Positions 45,233 through 52,522 of a stretch of 64,000 nt of DNA are shown here, piece after piece. Below the pieces are notes generated by a model. That model did no database searches. It saw nothing but the letters and a program-made list of their open reading frames with translations, and was not told the origin of the DNA. The translations under genes were made by a program, and so were the position numbers. The stretch spans positions 1-64,000 of the forward strand of contig JABLWZ010000023.1 in the NCBI GenBank assembly GCA_013178275.1, written 5' to 3'. The DNA is from Bacillota bacterium. GTDB lineage: Bacteria; Bacillota; Ch66; Ch109. Every line of letters starts with the position of its first letter. Position 1 is the stretch's first letter.

Positions 45233-45898
45233 CTACTGCCCCTGCCCTTTCTTATCCCGGACCTGTTTCTCCAGCCACTCCACCCAGGCGGAAACCCCCT
45301 CCCCGGTGCGGGCGGATAATGGGAATACCTGGCAGTGGGGGTTCAGATCCGCCAGGTCCTGCATCAGCGCCCCCATGTCGAAATTGGTGTAAGGAAGCAG
45401 GTCCTGCTTGTTCACCAGGATGGCCCTGGATTCATGGAACATCAGGGGGTACTTGTTGGGTTTGTCGTTGCCCTCGGTAACACTGATCACCATCACCTTC
45501 AGGTCCTCCCCCAGGTCGAACTCGGCCGGGCAGACCAGGTTGCCGACGTTTTCGATGATCAGCAGGTCGACCCCTTCCAGGGGAAGGTTGTCCAGGGCGC
45601 GGGCGATCATGTTGGCGTCCAGGTGGCAGGCGCCCTCGGTGTTGATCTGCACCACCGGCACACCGTGCGAGGCTATCCGGTCCGCGTCAAGGGTGGTGCA
45701 GATGTCGCCCTCGATCACCGCTATCGATACCTTTTCCTTCAAACACTCGATGGTATTCTCCAGGATCGTCGTCTTCCCGGCGCCCGGAGCGCTCATCAGA
45801 TTGAGCACCAGGATTCCCCGCTCCTGGTATCGCCGCTTCATCTCTTTTGCGATCACCGTGTTGGCGTCCAGTATATTGCTGACCAGTTGAACCTTCAA
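45233..45898 (-). CDS. hypB: Hydrogenase nickel-insertion GTPase HypB
   Basis: 221 residues. P-loop SAPGAGKT (36-43), VIEGDICTTLDADRI, and the metal/nucleotide-switch segment TEGACHLDANMI. IIENVGNLVCPAEFDLGED and LVNKQDLLPYT complete the SIMIBI GTPase fold. With HypA it delivers nickel to HyaB. There is no N-terminal histidine-rich storage tail. Normally hypA and hypB abut; here 692 bp of tandem repeats separate them. Confidence 0.96.
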   Translation of the reverse strand: MKVQLVSNILDANTVIAKEMKRRYQERGILVLNLMSAPGAGKTTILENTIECLKEKVSIAVIEGDICTTLDADRIASHGVPVVQINTEGACHLDANMIARALDNLPLEGVDLLIIENVGNLVCPAEFDLGEDLKVMVISVTEGNDKPNKYPLMFHESRAILVNKQDLLPYTNFDMGALMQDLADLNPHCQVFPLSARTGEGVSAWVEWLEKQVRDKKGQGQ

Positions 45899-45944
45899 GG
45901 CAAGACCTCCTCCGGGTTAATTACTGTTAAATTTATTTCAACTG

Positions 45945-46140
45945 CAGTTCTCTTGTGTTACCAATCAAGCTTTCTGTCGCTCCAATTATAGGTGGTTCGA
46001 TTATTGCCGCTGTGATTGGCGGTACCCCTCGGTTCCAGCTCTCCTTCGCTTCTACTACACTGGTCTTATTATTCCACCAGTGGTGGAGTCCAGCTCAGTC
46101 GAGCTTTGGATATCTCTTTAACAACTGCTGGTTAAGCTGA
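45945..46140 (+). repeat. 227-bp tandem repeat family A, unit 1
   Basis: Runs from GCAGTTCTCTTGTGTTACC through TTCTGTCGCTCCAATTATAGG and ACACTGGTCTTATTATTCC to CAACTGCTGGTTAAGCTGA. It contains the nested palindromes TCCACCAGTGGTGGA and AGCTCAGTCGAGCT. The next unit begins exactly 227 bp later. One frame stays open through this unit, but the frame is not kept in units 2 and 3, so coding is unlikely. Confidence 0.9.
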
Positions 46141-46170
46141 TAACAGATTTGGGGCCTCTATATTGATTCT

Positions 46171-46367
46171 GCGGTTCTCTCGTTCTACCAATCAAGTTTT
46201 CTGTCGCTCCAATTGAGGTTATCTGATTATTGCCGCTGTGGTTGGCAGTACCGCACTGGGTCAGCTCTCCTTCGCTTCTACTGCACTGGTCTTATTATTC
46301 CACCAGTAGTGGAGTCCAGCTCAGTCGAGCTTTGAATATCTGTTTAACTACTGCTGGTTAAGCTTAC
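46171..46367 (+). repeat. 227-bp tandem repeat family A, unit 2
   Basis: Same layout as unit 1 with scattered substitutions (for example CAGTACCGCACTGGG where the other units have CGGTACCCCTCGG). The spacer before it (46141-46170) is not similar to the spacer before unit 3, although the period is again 227 bp. Confidence 0.9.
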
Positions 46368-46396
46368 ACGGATTTTTAGGCTGTCAAATTTATACT

Positions 46397-46593
46397 GCTG
46401 TTTCTCTCGTGCTACCAATTAAGTTTTCTGTCGCTCCAATTAAGGTTATCTGATTATTGCCGCTGTGGTTGGCGGTACCCCTCGGTTCCAGATCTCCTTC
46501 GCTTCTACTGCACTGGTCTTATTATTCCACCAGTAGTGGAGTCCAGCTCAGTCGAGCTTTGAATATCTGTTTAACTACTGCTGGTTAAGCTTA
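46397..46593 (+). repeat. 227-bp tandem repeat family A, unit 3
   Basis: Most similar to unit 2 in its second half. Its right end, GGTTAAGCTTACAG, overlaps the stop codon of hypA (TAA at 46593-46591, minus strand). The repeat block therefore begins exactly at the 3' end of hypA. Confidence 0.9.
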
Positions 46594-46953
46594 CAGCTCA
46601 GAGCCATCCGCTTCCCCCTCGAAGGACTCCACCCTAAGCTCCCGGCCCTCGGCGATGATAAGATCCTGGCCGCCGCAGGAGCGGCACCGGAAGCGGTGGG
46701 CATGCACCTCCTGCCTCTCGCCGCAGCCGCTGCACACCACGACCAGTTCCCTTTCTTCTATCTCCAGCACAGCCCCTTGAAGCCACGGTTCACTCATCGA
46801 CAGGGCCCCGAAGGCGAACTCCAGGGACTCCGGCTTCGCCGCCGTCATCTTCCCCACCACCAGCTTGATCCGGGTGACCCGGTTCAACCCGTTTTCCAGG
46901 GCACTGGCACGGACCAGGCCGATAACCTCCTGTATGAGTCCAATCTCATGCAT
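46591..46953 (-). CDS. hypA: Hydrogenase nickel-insertion protein HypA
   Basis: 120 residues. MHEIGLIQEV with the nickel-binding His2, and the structural zinc site Cys74-x2-Cys77 / Cys90-x2-Cys93 (CSGC ... CRSC). It hands nickel to the hydrogenase with HypB. First gene of hypA-hypB-hyaABC. The last ~10 residues (EGEADGSEL) are acidic and beyond the usual family end. The stop is formed by the first bases of the repeat unit. Confidence 0.95.
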   Translation of the reverse strand: MHEIGLIQEVIGLVRASALENGLNRVTRIKLVVGKMTAAKPESLEFAFGALSMSEPWLQGAVLEIEERELVVVCSGCGERQEVHAHRFRCRSCGGQDLIIAEGRELRVESFEGEADGSEL

Positions 46954-46965
46954 ATTAGATCCTCA

Positions 46966-47081
46966 TAAATTCGAAATGCGGTTCTCTTGTGTTACCAATT
47001 AAGCTTTCTGTCGCTCCAATCAGAGGTTATTCGATTATCGCCCCAGGGGTTGAGTCCAGCTCAGTCGAGCTTGATATAATC
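46966..47081 (+). repeat. 227-bp repeat family A, internally deleted copy
   Basis: AAATTCGAAATGCGGTTCTC and the following ~65 bp match the left end of the unit, and GAGTCCAGCTCAGTCGAGCTT onward matches the right end. About 70 bp of the centre is missing. Located between hypA and ppx. Confidence 0.8.
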
Positions 47082-47159
47082 TCTTAACCGTATCCCTAAA
47101 ATTCTACCTCATCGCTGAGCCTGCGTCTACCGGATTAAATTACTGCTTGAATTATTCCA

Positions 47160-47263
47160 TATGCAGGTCTCTTGTGCTACCGATTAAGTTTTTTGTATCT
47201 CTGTGGTCGAGTCCAGCCCGTTCGAGCTTGATATAGCTTTAACAACCGCTGTTCTAAAGCTTA
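47160..47263 (+). repeat. 227-bp repeat family A, second internally deleted copy
   Basis: GGTCTCTTGTGCTACCGATTAAG followed directly by GTCGAGTCCAGCCCG and AACAACCGCTGTTC, ending AAAGCTTA over the 3' end of ppx. Only the termini of the unit remain. The copy supplies the last codons and the stop of ppx. Confidence 0.75.
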
Positions 47264-48132
47264 CGGCTCCCGGCACTCTGGATTATCCCGTACAGCAGGT
47301 CGCTCTCCCCCACCACCAGGTGATCCTTTCCGCAGCGGCGCATTATCTCCAGCAGTATCTGGATGCCCGCCAGGATAATATCCGCCCGGGAGGGCTGCAG
47401 GCCGGTCACCCGCATTCTCTGCTCCAGGGTAAGAGAAGCCAGCCGGTCGTAGATATCCCACGCCTCAGAGACAGCGATTGAAAACCCCTGGACCCGGTCG
47501 GGGTCATAGGTCTCCATCCCTAACTCGATCGCGGCCAGGGTGGTGGCGGTCCCCCCCACCCCCACCAGGGTGAGCCCCTCCTCCTGCGACAGCCGGCCAA
47601 AAAGGTGTTTCCCTTCCTCCAGGGCCGCTAGCCTCGCAGCGTCTTCGGTCAGGCTGACCGCGCCGACCCTCAGGCTGTGCGCCTCGAGACCCGAATCCCC
47701 CATCCATATCAGTTCCGAACTCCCGCCCCCGATGTCCAGCACCAGCGGCCTTTTTATCTCCGGCAGACCACCCGCCACCCCCAGGTAGCTCAGGTACGCC
47801 TCCTCCTCGCCGCTTATCACCTCCAGGGGGGCCCCCAGCACCTGGGCGGCCCGGCGGGCAAACTCGGGTCCATTTATCGCTTCCCGCACCGCGCTAGTGG
47901 CCACCGCTCGCGCCAGTCGGGCGTCCCACCGCTCCACCACCTGGCGGCAGCGATCCAGGGCTTCGAGGGTAGCCGCCATCCGCTCCTCGTTGAGTTCCCG
48001 GTGAGCGGCCATCCCGGCGCCGATGCGGGTGGTCTCCATCTCGAAGTGCAGCCTCCGGACCCGTCCCTCGTTCACCTCAGCCACCAGCAGCCGAACTGAA
48101 TTGGTTCCTACGTCGATCGCCCCGTAACGCGT
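47254..48132 (-). CDS. Ppx/GppA phosphatase family protein with an apparent ACG start
   Basis: 292 residues if it starts at ACG 48132, which has AGGAGG 8 bases upstream and gives TRYGAIDVGTNSVRLLV, the phosphate-1 motif of the ASKHA fold. The first ATG (48084) or GTG downstream would delete this motif. No ATG, GTG or TTG exists in frame between the upstream stop (TAG near 48174) and this point. Further motifs: ATSAVREA, ISGEEEAYLSYLG, VLDIGGGSSEL and GVGGTATTLAA. It hydrolyses exopolyphosphate or pppGpp by family. The C-terminus is completed by a repeat copy. Alternatively, ATC two codons earlier or a base error could explain the start. Confidence 0.88.
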   Translation of the reverse strand, partial: TRYGAIDVGTNSVRLLVAEVNEGRVRRLHFEMETTRIGAGMAAHRELNEERMAATLEALDRCRQVVERWDARLARAVATSAVREAINGPEFARRAAQVLGAPLEVISGEEEAYLSYLGVAGGLPEIKRPLVLDIGGGSSELIWMGDSGLEAHSLRVGAVSLTEDAARLAALEEGKHLFGRLSQEEGLTLVGVGGTATTLAAIELGMETYDPDRVQGFSIAVSEAWDIYDRLASLTLEQRMRVTGLQPSRADIILAGIQILLEIMRRCGKDHLVVGESDLLYGIIQSAGSRKL

Positions 48133-48161
48133 ACCGATCGCCTCCTGCTGCTTAAAATAAT

Positions 48162-48187
48162 AAAGGGCTGACTAAAGACAGCCCTTT
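48162..48187 (-). terminator. Intrinsic terminator of the S1-domain gene, just before ppx
   Basis: Minus strand: AAAGGGCTG, 8-nt loop, CAGCCCTTT, then ATTATTTT. A 9-bp stem plus T-rich tail, 23 bp past the S1-protein stop. The ppx ribosome site follows within 20 bp, so ppx would need read-through or a promoter inside this gap. Confidence 0.75.
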
Positions 48188-48209
48188 AAGAGATACCTAT
48201 TATACTATA

Positions 48210-48596
48210 CTAGCGGCCGGAACCCCTTCCACCGCGTTTGGACTCGGTGTTCCGCTTTAAAGAGGCAAGACGCTCGTCGCTCTCCTTCATGAACTTGGAA
48301 AGCTTCTCCTCGAAAGAGACCTGGGGCACCCTGGAAAAACGGTCGCGTCCGGCAGCCGGCCTGCTGTTAACCTGCTTGATGGAAAGGCCAATCTTACCGC
48401 GGGGGTCGATGTTGATAACCTTGACCTTGACCGGGTCGTTCTGTTTTAGGTAGTCGTTCACATTCCTGACATAGGTATCCGCTACCTCGGAAATATGAAC
48501 CAGTCCCACCTGCCCGTCTGGTAGCTCAATAAAGGCACCAAAATTAGTGATCCCGGTAACTGTACCCTCCACTATACTGCCCACCGCAATGGCCAT
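48210..48596 (-). CDS. yabR: S1 RNA-binding domain protein (YabR-like)
   Basis: 128 residues. One S1 domain at about residues 4-74 (VGSIVEGTVTGITNFGAFIELPDGQVGLVHISEVADTYV), then a basic, low-complexity tail ending in RGGRGSGR. Cytoplasmic; probably binds RNA or ribosomes. Position downstream of divIC in the division/sporulation cluster matches yabR of Bacillus. Confidence 0.9.
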   Translation of the reverse strand: MAIAVGSIVEGTVTGITNFGAFIELPDGQVGLVHISEVADTYVRNVNDYLKQNDPVKVKVINIDPRGKIGLSIKQVNSRPAAGRDRFSRVPQVSFEEKLSKFMKESDERLASLKRNTESKRGGRGSGR

Positions 48597-48767
48597 AAAA
48601 CTCGAGAATACCCCCTAAGAGCATATTTCTAGCAATTTAATTCTAAGTATGAAAGATTACGTTGTCAAGAGGAACCGGGTGCAGAATATGCAGGAATGTA
48701 CTCGAATTTTGGCACCGGCGCAACCCGACGAAATATCTTTAAAGCTTTTTAAAAAATTAAAAAAATA

Positions 48768-48789
48768 AAAACTGGCGGCGGCCAGTTTT
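48768..48789 (-). terminator. Terminator of divIC
   Basis: AAAACTGGC, loop of 4, GCCAGTTTT; on the minus strand followed by TATTTTTTTAATTTTTT. Classic intrinsic terminator that overlaps the last bases after the divIC stop. Confidence 0.85.
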
Positions 48790-48794
48790 AAAAC

Positions 48795-49154
48795 CTACCT
48801 TGAACCCAAGATATCGATCAGGGGGCGCTCGCCCGGTTTTACCAGGCCCAGCTCCTCCCTGGCGATTTTTTCCACCGCGGCATCGCTTTCGAGCCACTCG
48901 GCCTCTTTGATAAGCCGCTGCCGTTCAGTTTCCATTGTCTGCTTGCGCTCTTCCAGCGCGGTTATCTGGTTGCTTATCTCCCGGTACTTCTGGTAACGGG
49001 GCAGGCCCCAGGTGAAAGAAACCACCAACAGACCCAGGGCGAGGATCGCCACCACTGGAACGCGCGAACGAAGCCGGAGTCGCTTCCGGCTCCGGGGGCT
49101 GACCTCTAGGTTGCCCTTTCTACCCCTCTGATTCCGTTGGTTCCTCCGACTCAT
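48795..49154 (-). CDS. divIC: Septum formation initiator DivIC/FtsB family
   Basis: 119 residues: basic cytoplasmic N-terminus (1-30), one membrane helix (about 33-52, VPVVAILALGLLVVSFTWG), a coiled coil (about 58-85) and a short extracytoplasmic tail with AREELGLVKPGE. A divisome component that works with FtsL and DivIB. It starts inside the preceding HTH gene (35-bp overlap) with GGAGG upstream. Confidence 0.9.
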   Translation of the reverse strand: MSRRNQRNQRGRKGNLEVSPRSRKRLRLRSRVPVVAILALGLLVVSFTWGLPRYQKYREISNQITALEERKQTMETERQRLIKEAEWLESDAAVEKIAREELGLVKPGERPLIDILGSR

Positions 49155-49377
49155 CGCTGTCCTCCGGCTGGTCCCAGATCCCCAACCGCTCCCCGGGTAT
49201 CACTATCACCACTTCGTAGCCTTTGGACCGGGCCCGGTTGTACAGTGTGGCCACCGTGCTGGGACTGATCTTGAGCCTCTTGGCAATCTGCTCGGCAGAA
49301 CTTCCCATCTCCTTCAGGGCTACCACCTGGCGTTCCCGGAAGCTCAGCTTTTCCAGGCCCCGGATCTCCAGTTTCAT
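49120..49377 (-). CDS. Small HTH protein resembling sigma-70 region 4 / LuxR-type DNA-binding domain
   Basis: 85 residues. LEKLSFRERQVVALKEMGSSAEQIAKRLKISPSTVATLYNRARSKG (about 8-53) is a clear four-helix HTH of the sigma-70 region 4 or GerE type. The last 25 residues are acidic. No other domain. It overlaps divIC by 35 bp and lies between yabQ and divIC, where many Peptococcaceae appear to have a similar small gene; specific role unknown. Confidence 0.75.
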   Translation of the reverse strand: MKLEIRGLEKLSFRERQVVALKEMGSSAEQIAKRLKISPSTVATLYNRARSKGYEVVIVIPGERLGIWDQPEDSDESEEPTESEG

Positions 49378-49482
49378 TATAACAGCTCTCCCGCGCTGGA
49401 GTTATCCACAATTTTTCCACATTCTGTGGACAAGATTTGTACAAAATTATATTTTCAGTAGTAGGTTATAGTTCTTCTACAT

Positions 49483-49962
49483 TCATTTAATAATTCCTGC
49501 AAAAAATCTGGATTTTTTTCGCAAGAAAATAAAAAAATGTTTTTTGGTCCAGGCAACCAGTGTTCTGAGCGGCCTCAAAAAGAGAAAACCGATAAGCCGG
49601 TATATCGCTCGGAAGGGCCAGGAGACCAGCCGCCAGACCCATCCGAGAACCCTGGCCACCGCACCCACCAGCACCCAGAGCCACCGTACCACCCTGGTCC
49701 GTATACTGCCGCGGTAGGCCAGAACCCCCAAGCCGAGTCCGATGAGGACAAACCCCCGGAGTTCCCCCGCGCTGATACGCTGGAGCATAATAAAAATCGC
49801 TGCCCCAAGTATCACCCAGGTGGCCAGGTCACCCACCTGGGTAAACCAGGGTGCGAGACCAAACCGCCGGTTGATCACCCGGTACAGGTCATAGAACACC
49901 CCGAAACAAACCCCCACCCCCAGGCTGGCGGCAAAGAGCAGCAGCTGCTGTCTCAGATCCAC
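49483..49962 (-). CDS. yabQ: Spore cortex biosynthesis protein YabQ
   Basis: 159 residues with about four membrane helices (residues 5-25, 45-62, 68-85, 95-115) and a basic C-terminus. The N-terminal QLLLFAASLGVGVCFGVFYDLYRVINR is the YabQ signature. Needed for cortex formation in Bacillus, expressed in the mother cell. It starts 12 bp after yabP ends, so yabP-yabQ form an operon. Confidence 0.93.
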   Translation of the reverse strand: MDLRQQLLLFAASLGVGVCFGVFYDLYRVINRRFGLAPWFTQVGDLATWVILGAAIFIMLQRISAGELRGFVLIGLGLGVLAYRGSIRTRVVRWLWVLVGAVARVLGWVWRLVSWPFRAIYRLIGFLFLRPLRTLVAWTKKHFFIFLRKKSRFFAGIIK

Positions 49963-49973
49963 TATCGCTTCAC

Positions 49974-50246
49974 CTACCTCAAGAAGCGTTCCATGAACCC
50001 GGGCCTGCCGCGTCCCCCCCGGCCTCCCTTATCGTGGTACTCCATCAACCGTACGTGTCCCTCCAGTCCCAACTCTCCGACCGCTATATCGAAGTGGGTG
50101 ATATGCAGCCCTTCTCCTTTGAGAGTCAGGAGCCCCATGGTGGTCTCCAGCGTGACCTCCTTCTCACCAAATGAACCTACGTTCAGTATTCCGTTGAGCT
50201 GCATCTTCTGACGGTCACTCAGGCTTAACTCATGCCCCTGTACCAT
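49974..50246 (-). CDS. yabP: Sporulation protein YabP
   Basis: 90 residues. HELSLSDRQKMQLNGILNVGSFGEKEVTLETTMGLLTLKGEGLHI is typical of YabP/YqfC. The C-terminus is Gly/Arg-rich (GGRGGRGRPG). Upstream, minus strand, TATAA (in GAGTATAA, 50315-50322) and CATAGATA (50292-50299) with 15 bp between them loosely resemble a sigma-E promoter, which would suit mother-cell expression; weak evidence. Confidence 0.92.
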   Translation of the reverse strand: MVQGHELSLSDRQKMQLNGILNVGSFGEKEVTLETTMGLLTLKGEGLHITHFDIAVGELGLEGHVRLMEYHDKGGRGGRGRPGFMERFLR

Positions 50247-50330
50247 GTCTCCCGCCCCTTTCCCGGCAATATCCCAGGATTTTCTTATACATATCTATGC
50301 CAGGACACCGCGGGTTATACTCTACCGGGA

Positions 50331-50573
50331 CTACTCCAGGGTCCGATAAAGGTTTTTCGCCAGGACCGCGGGAACATTCTCCGCCAGCTCCAGGACCTCC
50401 ACCCGGACCTGCTTTCCTCCGAAACCGATGGTCAGCAGGTCCCCCGGTTTCACTTCAGAGGCCGCCTTTGCGGACCGGCCGTTGATCTCCACCCGCCCCG
50501 CGTCACAGACCTCCTTGGCCAGGGTCCGCCGCTTGATCAGCCGGGAAACCTTCAAAAACTTGTCCAGTCGCAT
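50331..50573 (-). CDS. yabO: S4-domain RNA-binding protein (YabO/RqcP type)
   Basis: 80 residues, essentially a single S4 domain: MRLDKFLKVSRLIKRRTLAKEVCDAGRVEINGRSAKAASEVKPGD. In Bacillus the homologue (RqcP) binds stalled 50S subunits and works with RqcH in C-terminal tailing of incomplete peptides. Located between hup and yabP, the conserved order. Confidence 0.93.
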   Translation of the reverse strand: MRLDKFLKVSRLIKRRTLAKEVCDAGRVEINGRSAKAASEVKPGDLLTIGFGGKQVRVEVLELAENVPAVLAKNLYRTLE

Positions 50574-50612
50574 AATGTCTCCTTTAATTAAGTTAAGTAT
50601 TTAAAATAAAAA

Positions 50613-50638
50613 AAATCAGGCTCAATGCGAACCTGATT
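50613..50638 (-). terminator. Terminator of the HU gene
   Basis: Minus strand: AAATCAGG, loop of about 11, CCTGATTT followed by TTTTTATTTTAAA. Eight-bp stem with a good T-run, 37 bp after the hup stop. Confidence 0.8.
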
Positions 50639-50674
50639 TCATTCGTGTTTTACCCTGCAAATCGACCGCCTTGA

Positions 50675-50956
50675 TTAACCGTTGACCGAGTCTTTGAGCG
50701 CTTTGCCGGCCTTAAAAGCGGGAACCTTGGTAGCAGGGATGCTGATCTCCTGACCGGTCTGCGGGTTGCGGCCCTTGCGGGCTTCCCGTTCCCGAACCTC
50801 AAAGGTGCCGAAACCAACCAGCTGTACTTTATCCCCATTTGCCAAGGCTTCTTCCACCGAAGCAAATACGGCGTTTACCACTCTTTCGGCCTCTTTTTTG
50901 GTCAGGTCAGCTTTTTCTGCAACAGAACTAACTAATTCAGCTTTATTCAATGCCAT
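50675..50956 (-). CDS. hup: DNA-binding protein HU
   Basis: 93 residues: [24 protein letters not shown], the beta-arm region [12 protein letters not shown] with the intercalating proline, and the C-terminal FKAGKALKD helix. Nucleoid-associated dimer. It has its own terminator and follows yabN, as in Bacillus and many Clostridia. Confidence 0.97.
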   Translation of the reverse strand: MALNKAELVSSVAEKADLTKKEAERVVNAVFASVEEALANGDKVQLVGFGTFEVREREARKGRNPQTGQEISIPATKVPAFKAGKALKDSVNG

Positions 50957-51037
50957 ACCCCTCCTGTTAGATTTATAATTTGTTTAGCTTTATTCGCTAA
51001 ATCCCTGAGATTTCCTTTATTTTTAGCAAAAAATTTT

Positions 51038-52522
51038 TTACCTTCCGTTCTTTTTTGCATCCTCCCACCAGGCATCCATCTCTTCCAGGGTCATCTGGCT
51101 CACATCCCGGCCCTGGCTCAGCCCTTTATTTTCAATGTAGCGAAAACGTTCAACAAACTTGCTCACGGTCCGGGAGAGTGCGGTTTCAGGATCGACTTTT
51201 AAGAACCGAGCTACGTTCACTACCGCGAACAGCAGATCGCCTACCTCCTCCTCGATAAGACCTTGGTCTCCCTGTCGCTCCGCCCCTTTTAACTCCTCTA
51301 CCTCCTCCTTCACCTTCTCCCAGGGTCCATCGATGGAGGGCCAATCAAATCCTACCCGGGCCGCCTTAGCCTGCGCCTTGTTCGCTTTCAGCAGGGCCGG
51401 CAGAGACGGAGTGATTCCCTCCATGTAAGACTTGGTCTCCTTTGCCTTCGACCCCTCCCCCCGTTTAATCTTCTCCCAGTTGGCCAGGACCTCCCCGGAA
51501 GACTTAACTTTGGTGTCCCCAAACACGTGAGGATGCCGATGAACCATTTTTCGCGTTATCTTCAGTATTACATCATTAATGTCAAAATATTCATTGCGGT
51601 GGGCTAAAGCCGCGTGGAATACGATTTGCAGCAGCAAATCGCCCAATTCCTCTTCCAGTTTTTCCATATCCTGCTCGTCCAGCGCCTCGATAACCTCGTA
51701 GGTCTCCTCTATCAGGTAAGGCCGCAGCGAATGGTGATCCTGCTCGCGGTCCCAGGGGCAGCCGTCCGGCGCCAGCAGCCGGTCCATCACCTTCACCAGC
51801 GGGTCCAGCGGAAAGGCGCAACCGTTCCCGGCCGTTTCATCGAGAGGCGGCAGGTAGACACTGGTCAGGTGGTCGATATCCTCAAGGCGGTCCAGCTCAA
51901 AAAGTGGTATGGTATGCACCCGCTCCTCACCTGGGACCCCCGCCGCACGCACCACCTGGATGGAGTAATCGTCTGGATAGCTCTCCATCAACTCGAGTTT
52001 GACCTCGGATGCCACCAGTGGATGGTGAACCTGTAAAATGAGATTGCTCAATCGGGGGTCGGGTCCCAGTCGATCGATATTCAGTGCGTCGAGTATGCAC
52101 AAACCCTTGGTGGGGTCCACCCCCAAAGCGGCGCAGACCGCGTCCACCGCGCTCATCCCCGGCACCACCAGGAGCCGGTCGCGCCCCACCCGCTCCATCA
52201 GCATTTGGACCGCCCGCTCGGCGACCATCGGGTGGCCGGGCACCGCGAATACCAGCCGCCCATCCTCTTCTATCTCGTGCTCGAAAACCCGGATCAGCTC
52301 GTCCACCATTCCCTGGTACGCCTCCTCAAAGGTCTCCGACCGCTCGTACCAGTTATCGAAGGTGGTAAACTCTATCCCCCGTTCCACCAGCTCCTTTACC
52401 AGGGGATGCTCCGCGGTCCGCAGGAAGATACGTTTCTCCGTGGATAAAAACTCCCAGGCCCGGAGCGTGATCCCTTCCCAGCTCCCCGGGCCCAGCCCTA
52501 CAACAACTATCTTTTTCATCAA
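51038..52522 (-). CDS. yabN: Tetrapyrrole methylase-MazG fusion (YabN)
   Basis: 494 residues. Residues about 1-220 form a tetrapyrrole (corrin/porphyrin) methylase domain: VVVGLGPGSWEGITLRAWE, VFAVPGHPMVAE, VVPGMSAVDAVCAALG. Residues about 245-490 are a MazG nucleoside-triphosphate pyrophosphohydrolase with paired EExxE motifs (LEEELGDLLLQIVFHA, then IEEEVGDLLFAVVNVAR) and LLAPDGCPWDREQDHHSL. The MazG half cleans the nucleotide pool; the methylase half has no proven role. The gene abuts the flippase gene (1 bp apart). Confidence 0.95.
   Translation of the reverse strand: MMKKIVVVGLGPGSWEGITLRAWEFLSTEKRIFLRTAEHPLVKELVERGIEFTTFDNWYERSETFEEAYQGMVDELIRVFEHEIEEDGRLVFAVPGHPMVAERAVQMLMERVGRDRLLVVPGMSAVDAVCAALGVDPTKGLCILDALNIDRLGPDPRLSNLILQVHHPLVASEVKLELMESYPDDYSIQVVRAAGVPGEERVHTIPLFELDRLEDIDHLTSVYLPPLDETAGNGCAFPLDPLVKVMDRLLAPDGCPWDREQDHHSLRPYLIEETYEVIEALDEQDMEKLEEELGDLLLQIVFHAALAHRNEYFDINDVILKITRKMVHRHPHVFGDTKVKSSGEVLANWEKIKRGEGSKAKETKSYMEGITPSLPALLKANKAQAKAARVGFDWPSIDGPWEKVKEEVEELKGAERQGDQGLIEEEVGDLLFAVVNVARFLKVDPETALSRTVSKFVERFRYIENKGLSQGRDVSQMTLEEMDAWWEDAKKNGR

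Noticed and set aside
45955-46140. 61-codon open frame in repeat unit 1 (begins MLPIKLSVAPIIGG)
   Set aside because: The frame is interrupted in units 2 and 3, while the nucleotide palindromes are conserved; similar peptide sequence appears antisense upstream of spoIIE only because the repeat is the same.
45945-46593. CRISPR-like array
   Set aside because: Repeats are about 190 bp with ~30-bp spacers and only three units, no cas genes; size and structure do not fit CRISPR.
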